Assembly (NCBI RefSeq): GCF_042186555.1
Contig: NC_133328.1
Span: 498,073,106 to 498,137,105, forward strand
DNA from: Aquarana catesbeiana
Lineage: Eukaryota > Chordata > Amphibia > Anura > Ranidae
Length of the DNA: 64,000 nt
Reading direction: 5' to 3'
Part shown: in pieces, positions 20,581 through 32,160 of the stretch
Numbering within the stretch: the stretch's first letter is position 1
Layout of the letters: the number at the start of each line of letters is the position of its first letter
Translations under genes and position numbers: made by a program
Notes under the pieces: model-generated
Seen by the model: only the letters and a program-made list of their open reading frames with translations
The model's database searches: none
Told to the model about the DNA's origin: nothing

Positions 20581-22419
20581 GTGGAGTACAGAGCGGAAGC
20601 ACTTTAGACATTCAGCCCAGGGTGCCTAGTGTTTACCCTTTTGGGGTGAGGTGCAAACTGCTGTCCACCCTTCTGGTGATGCGGTGCAGGTTTCCAACAC
20701 AGCCGGGGTTAATGGTGCTTTGGTGTCATTTAGTTGTGTTACTGGGGGGTGCCATGAGTTCCCTCTGTACGCATAGTTTTGCACCTACACGAGTGGATTC
20801 TGCTGCCCTCCAATGTGAGATGAGTGGCACTGGGCCTGCAAGGTCTGAAGCATGGAGCTACCCCGTCCACAAGAGGTTACTGTGCTTGCACACCCTGCCT
20901 CTTACTCTTTGGAAATGGTACGCTGGTCGGGCAACATCTCCTAGTTCTCCCATCTGAGTGAACATTGTAGCAGGTTACACTTGCAGATCCTAGATTACAA
21001 TGGCCTTCAAGTGCTTGCAACAAGGCATCCCCCCTCCTGCTCCACTGCTACAGAGTTCCATAGTACCCCTCAGAAGACACTTTATTCACAGGTATGGCAA
21101 TCCTTTCATTCTCATGCCAGGGCCTTCTGGGCCAAGACGGACATAGATTTCATGCTTGAATGCAACATCCTAGAACTCAAGGGTGAGCCAGTTGCCCTTT
21201 CAATGCTTTACTCCTCTATTATGAGGACACCCGATGAGAGTCTAATTGCTCTAATGGAAGCAAGTTTGATCCCCTTGTGGCAGAACTTTACATTCCAACA
21301 CTATCCACTGCTGATATCCAAGGTGTAGAAAATTGGCAGGCAGAATTCCCCAGTCATCAACGTCTGGATCCAGGCAGTGGGCTTTTTATTAGGAGGTCTT
21401 TCAAGCCCTTTGCTGTAAGTGCAGAATGCCAGATGTGAACCTTCTGGCACCCAGAATTCAACAAAAAAACTGGACGGATTTATGGTCAGGCCTTTGCAGT
21501 GGACGCTTTGGAAACGCTGTAAATTCTGAGTCCAATCTTTGTGATAATGATTATCCCTTCCTGAGACCTCTATGCCTGGCCTGAATATAGCAGAGACAAT
21601 CACTGTGGACAGTCTTCTTCAGATAGCTGAACTCGCCAAACAATCCACAAAGTTCATGCAGAATCGATAGTATTTTAGGTGGTCAAAAAGGAGTATTGGC
21701 CTTTCATAACCCTAGTGTGTATCTTGTAGAAAGGAAGTATTCGAGAAGCCCACACAGAGGAAAAGGATATTACCTGACAAGAAGGGGAAGGAAATACAGA
21801 AAATAGTCACAGGGTGACAGCATAAAAAAAAAATAACCAGAAAATAATACACAATGTATAAACAAATGCAAGTGTATTTTCTATGTACTTTGGAGGCAGC
21901 ACACACCGTGTGATCAGCTCAACCTGATCTACCCATTTCCACCCTTACAGATTTTCTTACACCTAATCTGTAGGATCAGGAGGAAGGGCATTCCTGTGAC
22001 CTTCTATGCACCAAATTGGTCCAGAAGGATGCGGTACTCTGATATAATCAAGCTACTGGCCCTACAATACCAGTGCTCTATCTTACTTCTAAGTTGCAGG
22101 CTTTAATGACATAGCAGTTGAAATCACAGATCTGAGGGACAGGGTTTTTTTTTTTTTGGCCTAACCATCCCTACCTTCTTGAGGCTAGGAAATGGGTTTC
22201 TCGTAAGTTCTACCATTGCACCTGGCCCACTTTTCTTGGTACAGGTTGAAGAACTTTCACCCTAGAAAGTACTTCATGGAGTGTATTCTGTCTTTCCTCC
22301 AGTCTGTTGTAGACCAATCATCTAGCCTTTGGTACAGGTAGTCTTGGATGTTCTATTGCAGAGACCGTTTGGCCTCTCACTTTCTGGTAAAGGCATTTGT
22401 TTAGCAAGCGGCTCATATC

Positions 22420-23821
22420 ATTTTTATTTTTCACAATAAAGTTTTTATTGGAATAAAATTAGAGCATCACAATTACACAAATAATCTCAGTTGTATAAAA
22501 CATAATAGATATAAGGAATTCAAGAGTATACAATATATCGTAGATCTATTGATAGTAGAGTCTGTTTTGTTTTACCTTTAGTATAACAAGAATCATTAAC
22601 CTAGCTGGGATTCCTAGTCATGACCAAGGACTCACCTTGTTATATAGGTTTTTATAAAAAAAATGTTTTTAAACTCGAGAACTGCTATGATACAAGGTTA
22701 CGGGAGATAGAGAAATAGTGTAGATGAAAGGAAAGAAAAGAAAAAAAAAAAGGAAGAAAGAAGATTTAGGCAATCCATGAGGTTGTTAAGTGCCTGTCTG
22801 CTCCTCATGCAGCCATAAGGGATTTAAATTCTTAAGAGTATTTGAATATGACCCATACTTTCCACAGTGTGTTAAATTTCTCTGTAGTTTCATGAGCTAT
22901 GGCCCTAGTTTCCTCCATGCCATACATATTGTGCACATTAAGGAGCCATTCTTTATTAGTGGGTGTTTTTGTGGTTTTCCAATATCTGGAAACTAAGGCT
23001 TTTGCGGCTGTAAGTAGAAATCTAGTTAATGATCGTATCTTAATTAACGATTATATCTTTTCAATGGGCCATTAGATATATGTAATAGGCAGCAAGCTGT
23101 CATTAATGGAATTGAAGTATCTGTAATGTGTTTAATTATGTCACAAACCTTTTGCCAAAATGGACGTATCAGGTCGCAATCCCACCATATATGTTGCGTG
23201 GTACCTTTTGCCCCATTGCATCTCCAACATAGTTCTGAAGCTGTGGGGAAAAAATTATGAATTTTTAATGGTGTATTGTACCAATTTGTCAAACGTTTGT
23301 AGGAGTTTTCTTGGTTGCGTGTGCTAATTGAGCATTTGTGTGCAAACACACATCCATGTAATCATTGATCATCGCTAGAAGCAGTATTTAGGGCATCTTC
23401 CCACAATCTTTTGTGTTTATTTAGTTCAGTGGAGCCTGAGGATTGCAACCAAATATATGCCAAAGAAATAGTCTTTTCTGTTTTTTCAGCCTTTAGACAT
23501 ACCTCTTCAAGTGGTGATAAGGGCCAAGTAAAGTACTTGCGTCTATTGGGGTTGGAGGCGAAGCTATAAATATGGCAGTATTCCCAGTGTGATAATGTTT
23601 CTTGTCCGCTTACTTTATTCACTTACTTTATATACACCTTGTCCTTCTCAAAACAGTGTGTCACTAGTAAGGGGTTTATCTCATCTTCTGTATTTTCTGG
23701 TCGCATTTTTAGACCTGGTGGAAATTCTGGGTTATTACTAGTTATTACTAGTGTCTTTGATAATTTCCTGTGCAACTTTTAACGTGGCTCCTACGATTGG
23801 ATGATTTTTTAGTTGCATAGG
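22420..23821 (-). mobile_element. 5'-truncated L1-like LINE in DIRS-D (LINE-D)
   Basis: Flanked by 16-bp target duplications that differ at two positions (gcaagcggctcatatc at 22404-22419; gcaagtggctcacatc at 23822-23837). The minus-strand 3' end begins with a T-rich tract. Coding remnants are ORF2 C-terminal only: 23362-23622 and 23044-23349, the latter with CWRCNGAKGTTQHIWWDC, the L1 C-terminal zinc-knuckle pattern. DIRS recombinase sequence continues on both sides. Confidence 0.9.
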
Positions 23822-24078
23822 GCAAGTGGCTCACATCTTTCCTACCCCAGTGTTCCTTCCTTTGTTTCTTTCTTGGATCGCTGTTCTTTAGAAGCCAGAG
23901 CTATTCCTTGTCTGACCTTACTAGTAAGGTGGTCTTTCATGTGCCTAACACTTCTGCAAGGAGAGTCTTACAGGCTTTTTCCAATAAGGAGAATTTCTTT
24001 GTGTTGCACAAAGACAGGGTTATCTCGAAGCCTACAGCCTCCTTTCTCCCAAAGGGGGGTCTCTGCCTTCCACCTTAA

Positions 24079-24645
24079 AGTGATTGTAAAGGAAAAATTA
24101 TTATAAAAAACAAAAAAAAACAAACATGTTATACTTACCTACTCTGTGCAGTGGTTTTGCACAGAGCAGCCCAGATCCTCCACTTCTCAGGTCCCCCGCT
24201 GGCGTCTGGGTCCCTCCCCCTTGCCGAGTGCCCCCATAGCAAGCCGCTTGCTGTGGGGGGGCACTTGTGTGTGCTCGCTCCTGAGCCAGCTCTCTGTGTC
24301 TATAATACACAGAGAGCGTGGCTCAACCCTGCTCCCACCTCACTGGCTATGATTGACAACAGCAAAAGCTGATGGCACCTGTTTCTACATCTAAGCCAAT
24401 CAGGAGGGAGAGCTGCAGGTCTCGTGCACATCGCTGGATCAAGATGAGGCTGCACACTGAAGGTATTTTTTATCATGCAGGAGTCTTGGTTCACAGCGCT
24501 GAGATGCGGGAACACTGCGAATCCAATGTGGGTTCCCGCATCGCACCTGACTCGCAAGGCAGTTCACACTGCCATATGTGAACTGCTGGGAGTGTCATAC
24601 AATACAATGTTAATGACACAAAAATCTTCAGCCTTTATAACCACT
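24079..24645. mobile_element. TTAA-flanked MITE, agtggttgtaaagg type
   Basis: TTAA at 24075-24078 and 24646-24649. The termini agtgattgtaaagg and, in reverse complement, agtggttataaagg match at 12 of 14 bases. Inserted in the DIRS-D recombinase. No transposase; probably a piggyBac-group derivative. Confidence 0.9.
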
Positions 24646-25114
24646 TTAATTATGATCTTGACCTTCCATCCTTATGTCCTGCTCTGAATCATTCTAAGGA
24701 AATTTTCCTGCATTGTCTGACTGTAGTGCATGCTGTGCAAGTTTAGATTTTGAAAATCAGATTCTTAAAGAAAGCAGACAAGTTATCCTTAGAGCTTATA
24801 GTCTGATAGTTAGGGTTCCTCCTGCCCTCTTAAGACACACTCTACCAGATCAGTGAGTGCTTTGTGGGCATTTCAGCATCAGGTATCTATTTCTACGATT
24901 TGCAAGGCTGCTAGTTGAGCTTCTGTTAATATGCTGTACCAGGTGGATGTACAAGCCTCCTTTCATGCTATTTTCAAGCGTAATGTGCTACAAGCTTCTT
25001 TCAGTCTGTTGAGCCTTGCTTTACTTGCTTGTTTTGTGGACCTGTTGGCATTGTTAACTGTGTTGACCAACTTTCAGTTTGACTGTTTTTGAACTCCCAT
25101 TTGTAATGATTTAA

Positions 25115-25586
25115 AAGAGAAGTAAAGGTTTTTGCTTTATTTTCAGTATCATACTTGCCTAGGTGGATGCAGCATCGGTCCCTCGGCACCTCTACACAAA
25201 ACCGAGTGATCGATCACCGCCGATCACTAAGTTTTCAGAGCTCCATGAGCAGAGAGCTTAAAGCATTTGTTAACCCAAAAAAAACTGATTCTGTTCCTTT
25301 AAAGCATGTTATACAGCACAGTGCTCCTGGCGATCAAGTGACTGGCTGTGTCTCCTTTCTCCTCTCCTCCTCGCGTCCCGCTGGCGTTAGGGGGGAATCC
25401 TCGGCCCCACCCGCTGCTTCTGCAAGATGGGCAGAGAGGAGACACAGCTGGTTACATGATTGCTGGGAGCCACTGTGAGATAGGGTGAAGGAGTTATTTT
25501 TTTTAATGAAACACAGAGACAGTGGGGCACTGTATAAGGAGACAGAACAGATTATGTAAACTACTGAAAGTGGGCTAACAACCACT
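25115..25586. mobile_element. TTAA-flanked MITE, decayed
   Basis: TTAA at 25111-25114 and 25587-25590. The left terminus aagagaagtaaagg and right terminus (reverse complement agtggttgtta) are a weaker match to the same family. The interior includes ggtggatgcagcatcgg, also found at 27347 and 37731. Confidence 0.7.
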
Positions 25587-25590
25587 TTAA

Positions 25591-25825
25591 GAAGGTCAGT
25601 CTGCTCTTCTCCCTCCGCGCTCATTGGAGCGCTAAGCTGTGGAGGGGGCAGAGCGGACCGTCTCAGGCTCCTGGCGGATCCAGACTTTATTGACTCGATG
25701 CGGTACCTGGACTGATTTCTGTGACGTCAGTGGAGAGCGGACTTCAGTCTCTGTGATCCATAGGAGAACCCCAGCCAAACAAGCTTTGGCTGGACTTCTC
25801 CTTTCAGAAGTCTGTCTCCTGTACT
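25591..25825. repeat. Interspersed repeat, atgcagcatcg family
   Basis: GC-rich DNA with tgtgatccataggagaa and gtcagtggagagcggacttc, closely similar to parts of 26687-27350, 37700-38060 and 38713-39120. No coding content. Confidence 0.6.
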
Positions 25826-26070
25826 GTTTGATCAGAAAAACAGGATTTTTGACTTGCCAGTAAAAAACCTTTCCCTGGAGTACAGTACAAGACACAAGAC
25901 TCCCCTTCCCACTGTTATTATGATCTCTCTATTGCTTGCTGAGGCTAGCTAGGAGTGAGATGGAATATATAGAGGGATGCTTCTGCAGCCTTTTTTTTTT
26001 TTGCTAGTGGCAAATCACCTGAAGGTAGCTGGCTATAACCCAGTGATAATGATTTAAAGAAGTCTGTATG
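25826..26070. repeat. Inverted terminal sequence of DIRS-D
   Basis: Reads aggatttttgacttgccagt, ctggagtacagtacaagaca, then in inverted sense the cacctgaaggtagctggcta block. This parallels the 3' end of DIRS-A and DIRS-B and mirrors 13480-13640. Confidence 0.7.
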
Positions 26071-26686
26071 TTATCGTAATTGTGCAGGACACTGGCAAAA
26101 TATTCAGAGAACCTGGGTTATAGGATTGTACCTTCAGGTGATTGGACACTGGCAAAGCTTTTAAGGTCATGCATCCTGGGCGCCCCCCCCCCCCATAACC
26201 TACCCCAGAGTCCTCATTTTTTTTGCTAGTGTTCAAAGGTGATTGACTATCATGGAGAAATCGCAACAAATGGCCTGAATCTTCTGAATCTGTCACAATT
26301 CCTAGGACAAATAATGGATTAAAAACAAATGGCCACCGCCCCCACGTATAACTGACCTTTGCAGCAAGGGGACGTACGGAACAACTTTGCTGCCATTGTG
26401 CGCCCCTATGCCTTTAAGGAGGGGTGGGTTGCCTCCAGTCTCACCTGCCCTCTGCTTATCCATTATAATGCATGTGCATATGGAGGCTCTCAAAATTTGG
26501 AATTAGGACTGCAGATAATACTGGGGTGCCGGGAAGTGGCTCTGCAGCCTACCCATTTATTTGCAAATGCATGCAAACTTAACCCCTGTTTTTAACACAT
26601 ACTGTTAGACAGGATAATTTGTTTGGTTGCAGGCTGGTCAGTAAGTTGAGCTGGATATTTTCTTTGGTTTTGTTTGACAAATAATG

Positions 26687-27350
26687 GATTAAAGCAGATC
26701 TTGACCCAAAAGGGGAAGTTCTGCTTTTCCGCCTCCTCCCCTCCCTCCTCTATCATTTTAGCAGGTTAGCAGTTACCCACTCCCACTTCTGCTCGGATAA
26801 CCTAGTTGAAGCAAGTGGATGTTCAGTCCCCCCCCCCCCAGCAAGCATCCTTCTGGGACACATCATAGCTGGCTTCCCTTGGTAAATATGCCGACTCTGG
26901 GGACCTGAAGAGCCAGCCCAGGTGAGGATGGTACTGGATACTTGGACAGGTAATTGTTCGTTTCGCTGTACTTCTCTTGTTCATCACAGGAGTGCAGTTT
27001 GTTCTGCACTCCTGTGACCTGTTTTCAGCAGATAGCGGGCTGAAGCTTGCTGTCGGCTGACATTAAAGAGCCGGTCCAGGCTTGTGAAAGATCGTGACCA
27101 TATGGTCGGGATCTGAACACATGCCTGGAGCGGCACCTGGCTCAGCCTCTCAGTGAGCCGCTGAGAGACTGAGTTGGCTCCTCCGGCCACTCCACAGACC
27201 ACTGCTCCAGTGAGTGCAGGGGGGTAAAGCAGAGAGCCGAGAGCCGATGACTGACAGTCACTGGCTCTCTGCTCAGGGAGCTTTGAGAACCAAGTGATCA
27301 GTGGTGTTTGATCGCTCTCTTCTCAGTGTTCTAGCTGGCGGTGGACAGAT
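26687..27350. repeat. Interspersed repeat, atgcagcatcg family
   Basis: Contains a small inverted pair (aggagtgcagtttg / tgcactcctgtgacc), agagccggtcc and cagatgcagcatcgg. Related DNA occurs at 25591-25825, 37700-38060 and 38713-39120. No gene. Confidence 0.6.
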
Positions 27351-27479
27351 GCAGCATCGGACAGATGTCACAAGAGGGAAGGTTATTACCCTCCTCCGGA
27401 GCCTCTATCTCCCTAAAAATGCAGAGCACCTAACAGCTCAATCCAGGCTTCACCTTCAACTCATTCCAAAAGTCTTCTT

Positions 27480-28215
27480 GCCAACAAAGTGGCACCCTCA
27501 CGCCTATGAGTGGGTGGACATCTGTTACAGCTTGTCTCTCTCTGGATTAAAGATGTCCAAGACCTGTGGGTTCAATTAGTGGGTTCAAAGGGGTACAAAT
27601 TGGAGTTCAAAACTTTACCCCCTCACTGCTTTCTTTTCTCAAATGAACCAAAGACTGCCAAAGGACAGTCAGATTTGCAGAATGCCCTGAACCATCTCTT
27701 GTTCCATGGAGTAGTTGTGCTAGTGCTTCAAGTGCCACAAGGCAGATTTAAAGGATTCTATTCAAACCTGTTTACAGTACAAAAGCCCAAGGGGGGTATT
27801 TGTCCTATTTTGGACTTAACACCCCCAGCAAAACCTTTCAAATTCTAAAACTTTGCATGGAATTCGCAAGGTAGGTTATTACATCTCTGAGACAGGGGGA
27901 AGATGTGTTATCCTAAAGCTGACCATTCTCAATTTTCTTATTTAATTTTCTTTAGATTTACCTTCAACTATATAGTACAAGGGCCTGCCTGATTGCATAC
28001 AAGTTGAAAGTGTTTACATTTGACCTCATATTGTATGGTTTTGGTAAATCTTAAAGGAAAATTGTATAATGTATGGTCAGCCTTAGACAACCAAGATGTT
28101 CCCATTTGTCTACCTTGTCGGTGCTTTCTGTGCTTCACAGTGGCAGATGATGTTGCACTGCCTGTTGGCCTATCCTCTGTTCCTAGAGTTTTCACAAAGG
28201 TTACAAAGGTTAGAT
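27480..28215 (+). pseudogene. DIRS reverse transcriptase fragment
   Basis: The plus strand decodes as YKLEFKTLPPHCFLFSNE, then GRFKGFYSNLFTVQKPKGG and ICPILDL (27590-27820). This is the fingers region of DIRS/Ty3-type RT with the conserved PxGxxxxLDL motif. After a MITE (27911-28085) it continues RFLCFTVAD...ALPVGLSSVPRVFTKV-like at 28100-28200, the LPFGLxxAPxxF motif. The catalytic YLDD is not reached. Stops and frameshifts are present. Confidence 0.78.
27911..28085. mobile_element. Short MITE with ctaaagctgaccat termini
   Basis: Left cctaaagctgaccattc and right (reverse complement) ctaaggctgaccatac form terminal inverted repeats. The RT frame continues across it. A related copy in the opposite orientation is at 35361-35540. 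Confidence 0.75.
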
Positions 28216-28260
28216 ATTCACAAAGGTTCTAGCACCTCTTCTCTTCATCAGGCTGTTTGG

Positions 28261-28898
28261 ACAATCTTCTATCGGACGAGCATTCTAGAAAACCAGTAGC
28301 CGACCGACTCCCAATCAGCGCTCTCAGCCAATCGGAGTGTTCTGGCGGGGGAGGGCAATCCCCCTGTCTGAACACAACAGCTCAGCGGGGGAGATCGCTG
28401 TACGAATTCCTTGTTCTTAGTACAGCAGCTCCGATCAGAGCTATCCGTTTTTTTTTTTTTGTTTTTTTTTTGTTCAACCCGCTAAACAAAAAAAAAACTG
28501 TGTACCAGGCTTTATTCACACTTGCAAGGTGACACCAGCATTTATATGCTATTAGAGCACAGCGTTGGGTGTGAAGGAAAGGATATTTTGGAAATGACTC
28601 CCTACCTATCTGACCTGTGCTAGTTTTTGGTTGCCCATCCTCCGGACACATAGAACGGTTTGCCAGCAGGATGTGGATAAGCCCCTAGCTCTCTTTGCTC
28701 TGCTTGAAACATAGATGATGGTGTGCCCTTATCTTCTAATTGATGTGTCCATCTAATTGGATTATGGATGACCTTAGAGGGCTTTCTAACACCTTTTGTG
28801 TATACCTTACCTTATGAGACCCTCCTACCCCCCCCCCCCCCCCCCACGGGAGTGAGATGGCACACACCTGTAGAATTCCAGTGAATGTATAGTTTTAA
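28261..28898. other. Intronic repeats without a gene
   Basis: Contains cggacgagcattctag and ccaatcagcgctctcagcca, which look like interior MITE DNA, a T-rich hairpin (28450-28497), and a poly-C run of about 19 (28829-28847). No splice-flanked exon or RNA gene is seen. Confidence 0.4.
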
Positions 28899-29240
28899 GG
28901 CGTCACAGTGGTGTAGTGGGTAGCACTTTCGCCTAGCAGTAAGAAGGGTCGCTGGTTCGAATCCCAACCACGACACTACCTGCCTGGAGTTTGCATGTTC
29001 TCCCTGTGCCTGCGTGGGTTTCCTCCGGGTACTCCGGTTTCCTCTCACACTCCAAAGACATGCTAGTAGGTTAATTGGATCCTGTCTAAATTGTCCCTAG
29101 TATGTATGAATGTGAGATGTGAGTTAGGGACCTTAGATTGTAAGCTCCTTGAGGGTAGGGACTGATGTGAATGTACAATGTATATGTAAAGCGCTGTGTA
29201 AATTGACGGCGCTATATAAATACCTGAAATAAATAAATAA
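28899..29240 (+). mobile_element. tRNA-derived SINE, V-SINE-like
   Basis: The head has a pol III A box (tggtgtagtgggtagcac) and B box (ggttcgaatcc) separated by about 35 bases. A conserved body follows (gtttgcatgttctccctgtg, ctccgggtactccgg). The tail segment (gcgctatataaatacctg) ends in an (AAAT)n run. The head and body match the V-SINE layout known in fish and amphibians; the tail presumably copies the 3' end of a partner LINE. It is full-length. I could not define a target duplication. Confidence 0.88.
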
Positions 29241-30008
29241 AAAAAATAAAATAATACAATGAGAATTGAGGGTTTCATCATTCTGATCGTTAACATGTCC
29301 TGAAGGAAGATATATCAAAACGTGTCAAGTCTACATGTGGAGTGTATTGGATCTAAACAAATACTTAAACCCTATATTCAATTTTTTATTATCTGGTTTG
29401 TGTTTTTGCTATTATTGGATGTTATAATTAAAATGTATGTTTTTTTTTTTATATACACCACGCTTTTTCCTGGTATCTATATGTTCCTTTGTTACTACCA
29501 CTGTTTGTATAAGCTAGATGTAGGGAAAAGGACATCTAACTCACAGTATATTGGATAATCCACTTTCAGCATTCATATGCAGAGTTTTTTATAATATAGA
29601 AAGAAACAATATACATTCTTTTTAACAGCAGCATCTTTCTGTATTTAGGGTTAAGCATTGTCTGTAATGCCCTTTATCCTATAAATGTCTGATATAATGT
29701 ACATATAGTAGATAATATGATTAAAGTGGTTCTAAAGTCTAGGTGTTTTTTACCTTAATGCATAAGAGGCAAGGGACTGTAAGTACTTTTTAAGTACTGT
29801 ATAATATCTTTTTTATGTTAACAAAATAATAAAAATGTTGACTTTAATATGACTTTAACTATTGGAAGATTGCTATTTTCTATGTGGCAGAATAGACCCT
29901 GAACTAGCCAAAAATGTATGAAACACAAATATTTACAGATTGAAAAGGCAAGCCTGTAACAGTATTAGTCAGCTAATGATGTTGCTTAATTTTATGTGCT
30001 TTATGCAG
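29241..30008. other. Intron end with a possible decayed TTAA MITE
   Basis: At 29721-29724 a TTAA precedes agtggttctaaagtc, the left terminus of the TTAA MITE family. The right end near 29843-29854 is poor. The last 40 bases lead into tgctttatgcag, the acceptor of exon B. No other gene is seen. Confidence 0.5.
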
Positions 30009-30166
30009 TTGCTGCTGATGGTATTACGATTACTGATTTTCAAGATGACAGTGATCTGGAGTGTTCGGATAAGGGTAATGCGTCTGAAAGTGTTGTGGAG
30101 ATCTCAGACTCAGAATCTTCAACCAGCGATCTTTTTACATCCCAGCAGTGTGAGCCACTTTCCAAA
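30009..30166 (+). CDS. SPIDR: SPIDR-like coding exon (exon B)
   Basis: This 158-bp plus-strand exon has an acceptor (tttatgcag) and donor (aaa|gtaagt). It begins by completing a codon opened by one base in exon A (phase 1) and ends in phase 0, so A joins B in frame. The peptide contains ITDFQDDSDLECSD and ESVVEISDSESSTSDLF. From memory these parallel IDWEIDSDRAEASD and AVEISDCASCASNQSL in human SPIDR, in the same order and just downstream of the segment resembling exon A. Two independent matches in order make the call plausible. Acidic, serine-rich repair scaffolds share such composition, so a database check would matter. Confidence 0.62.
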
Positions 30167-30350
30167 GTAAGTTTTCTTTCAATAAAATGTATATGATAGT
30201 CTGACACTATTTCTAAACCAACTACTGTGAGAGTTTCTGATTAAAAAACAATGAATTAGATGGGTGTTGTTTAGACAGGTGGAGTTGTGTATTGCATTCT
30301 AAATAAATAGTTGTTGAACATACCTTTCTTTACAGTCTTGCTATTTAGAG

Positions 30351-30898
30351 CAGTGGTCGTAAACCAGTGGTCCGTGGACCACTGATAGTCCACGAGAAAA
30401 TGTTGGTGGTCCCCAGGGGTTCTGCTGTAAATCAACATTGTGGCAGATGTATACCACCCAATGTTGTTTCCGGTGCTGTTCTCAATGCGCGTTGACATTC
30501 AATACCGACAGAGCGCATTGACACACAATGCCTCCGTGTGTAGTTCCGGCTCCTTTGAACTCAGAGAGAGGCATTGGGAGTAGTGCAGAGTGTGAAGTAG
30601 GAGGGAACTTCCAATGGCAGCGCTGATGAGACTGTGGTAGGTAGCACAGAGCTTGAGCACGTGGCTGGATAAGGAGGTGAGATCCAATAATGAGTCTGTG
30701 TTTGGCAGCAGAGTGATGCAGAGCGGAGCAGAGAGCCGGAGCTTTGTGTGTGTATAGGGCAGCAATGTGATCCAGGAGGAGGGGGCAGAGAGCCGGAGCA
30801 TTGTGTGTACAAGGCATGCAAAATTCATGTTAGTGGTCTGCAGGTTTCAAAATTGTGAGTTTAGTGGTCTGTGAGGTCTGAAAGGTTGTCATCCACTG
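30351..30898. mobile_element. hAT-type MITE
   Basis: Starts cagtggtcgtaaaccagtgg and ends gttgtcatccactg, a CAGTGG...CCACTG terminal pair. The 8-bp flanks atttagag (30343-30350) and atgtagag (30899-30906) match at 7 of 8 bases. No transposase. Minus-strand frames inside are not genes. Confidence 0.82.
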
Positions 30899-30906
30899 AT
30901 GTAGAG

Positions 30907-31579
30907 CATTGGTGACCTTTGACATCACTAAAGGCCTGCACATGATATTTAGTGAATGCAATGCTGCAGAAAGTTGTCAAAGACTGAAGACATGCAACAG
31001 GAGATGGTCTCTTGTCCATCTTTGCCCCTTCAAACCCTTTTTCCCTCTGGGCAAAAATAGGACTGGGCTCTTTTTTTGCAGTGCCTTGAGAAGGTCTGTA
31101 CTGTGTGGTGACTTACCCCTTTAGGCTGCATTCAAACCTGGCTGTTTGGAATCGCGGGCAAATTTGAAACGATTCTACCCACAATTTCAAAACGCCCAGG
31201 TGTGAATGACAAATCCCACAAAACACATTTCAGATTGATGCAGCCTAACTCTTTTGGCTTAACCTTAATCTGTGTCTGCTATGGATTCAATTTTGGAGGT
31301 TTTTCTGCAGGTGTATTTTTGACCCAAGTGTCTCCCACCTGGGCTCCCCTAAACAGGAGAAGCAACAGGATGCTGGAGCTATTTATTATATGCAGTCTGT
31401 TCAGGAGCATTTCCAACTAGATCTGCACTTGATCCAGCTGAATTGTAAGGTTTCTCAGCCCACAGTTGAGCATTTATCTGTTGGAATGCTATAACCTGCT
31501 CCCACTAAGGCCCCTTTCACATGGCCGTTCCGGTCAGGTCAGCCTGTCAGTTTTTAAGGGGGACCTGATCTGAAGGTCC
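30907..31579. other. Intronic sequence with small foldback repeats
   Basis: At 31119-31212 ggctgcattcaaacctgg and its inverse gcccaggtgtgaatg mark a short foldback element. Another MITE-like start (ggcccctttcacatgg) lies at 31508. No exon is seen. Confidence 0.4.
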
Positions 31580-32160
31580 ATCTCTATTGTGTCCATTTAC
31601 ACCAGCCTACTTCTGGGTCTGATTGGGTCCGGAAGGGGATCCATCCTCTTCTGTTTAGGCAAAGCTTAAAAAGGCCACTGCCATCAGAAAATACCATTTT
31701 CCATGAAGATGTATATTTGGTCAGCAACAATGTTTCGGTACTGTAGGTGGTATGTGTCAAAGTAACATCCACATGAATGGCAGGACCCAAGGTTTCCTGC
31801 CAGAACATTGCCCAAAGCATCACATTTCCTCTGGCAGCTTGCCTCCTTTTCATAGTGCATCTTGGTCTCAACGCTTCCTTGGGTAAGCGATGCACACGCA
31901 CCTGGCCATCCACATGATGTAAAAGAAAACATGATTCCATCAGACCAGGCCACCTTCTTCCAATGCTCTGTGGTCCAGCTCTGATGCTCACGTGTTCATT
32001 GTAGGTGCTATTGGCTGTGGATCCTAATCAACATGGGCACCGTGACCGGTCTGTGGCTACGCAGCCCCATGTGCAACAAACTGTGGGGCACTGTTTGTTC
32101 TGACACCTTTCTATTGAAACCTGTTCACTTGCTGCCTAATCGATCCCATCCATTTCAAGT
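31580..32160 (-). pseudogene. Heavily decayed Tc1-type transposase
   Basis: A minus-strand frame (31584-31991) has GNVMLWAMFWQETLGPAIHV and FSDGSGLFKLCLNRRG, a rearranged echo of the VMVWGMF...GLFQQDNxPCH region of Tc1 transposases. The catalytic aspartate motif is lost. Sequence to about 32160 (ctgacacctttctattg) resembles the 5' part of such elements. No terminal repeats are located. Confidence 0.55.

Larger units (their letters stand above)
21295..25010 (+). pseudogene. DIRS RNase H and tyrosine recombinase remnants (DIRS-D)
   Basis: From about 21327 the plus strand decodes, with frameshifts, as NWQAEFPSHQRLDPGSG followed by QALCCKCRMPDVNLLAPR, the C-terminal RNase H signature of DIRS polyproteins. 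The recombinase begins near 21990 (FYAPNWSRRMRYSDIIKLL). After LINE-D it resumes at 23820 as a strand with SARRVLQAFSNKENFFVLHKD, then after a TTAA MITE at 24650 and ends with ISTICKAA... near 24900 and FKRNVLQAS at 25000. The catalytic H-x-x-R and Tyr region is heavily decayed. No frame is intact. Confidence 0.75.
13480..26070 (+). mobile_element. Old DIRS-like element with many nested insertions (DIRS-D)
   Basis: The left end (13480-13640) aligns with the 5' terminus of the younger DIRS at 46413: gacacaggc..., atcttcaggtgtttggacac, gccagtgtc-type segments. The right end at about 25826-26070 is its inverse. The segment cttctttaaatcattat occurs at 13498 and, in reverse complement, at 26046-26062, so the two ends belong to one element. 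Coding remnants in plus orientation are an RNase H C-terminal region (about 21300-21600) and tyrosine recombinase pieces (21950-25010). Insertions inside are LINE-C, a TA MITE, a hAT MITE, a Penelope fragment, LINE-D and two TTAA MITEs. It sits 95 bp downstream of exon A. Confidence 0.72.
26071..28260 (+). mobile_element. DIRS-like fragment (DIRS-E)
   Basis: The start (26071-26240) is another DIRS 5' terminus: gggttataggattgtacc, ttcaggtgattggacactgg, gctagtgttc. It abuts the 3' end of DIRS-D head to head. After an interspersed repeat (26687-27350), reverse transcriptase coding sequence follows to about 28215. RNase H and recombinase are absent, so the element is truncated at about 28260. Confidence 0.7.

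Noticed and set aside
28899..28970. Functional tRNA gene
   Set aside because: A and B boxes are present but the sequence continues into a SINE body and does not fold as a complete tRNA cloverleaf with acceptor stem and terminator.
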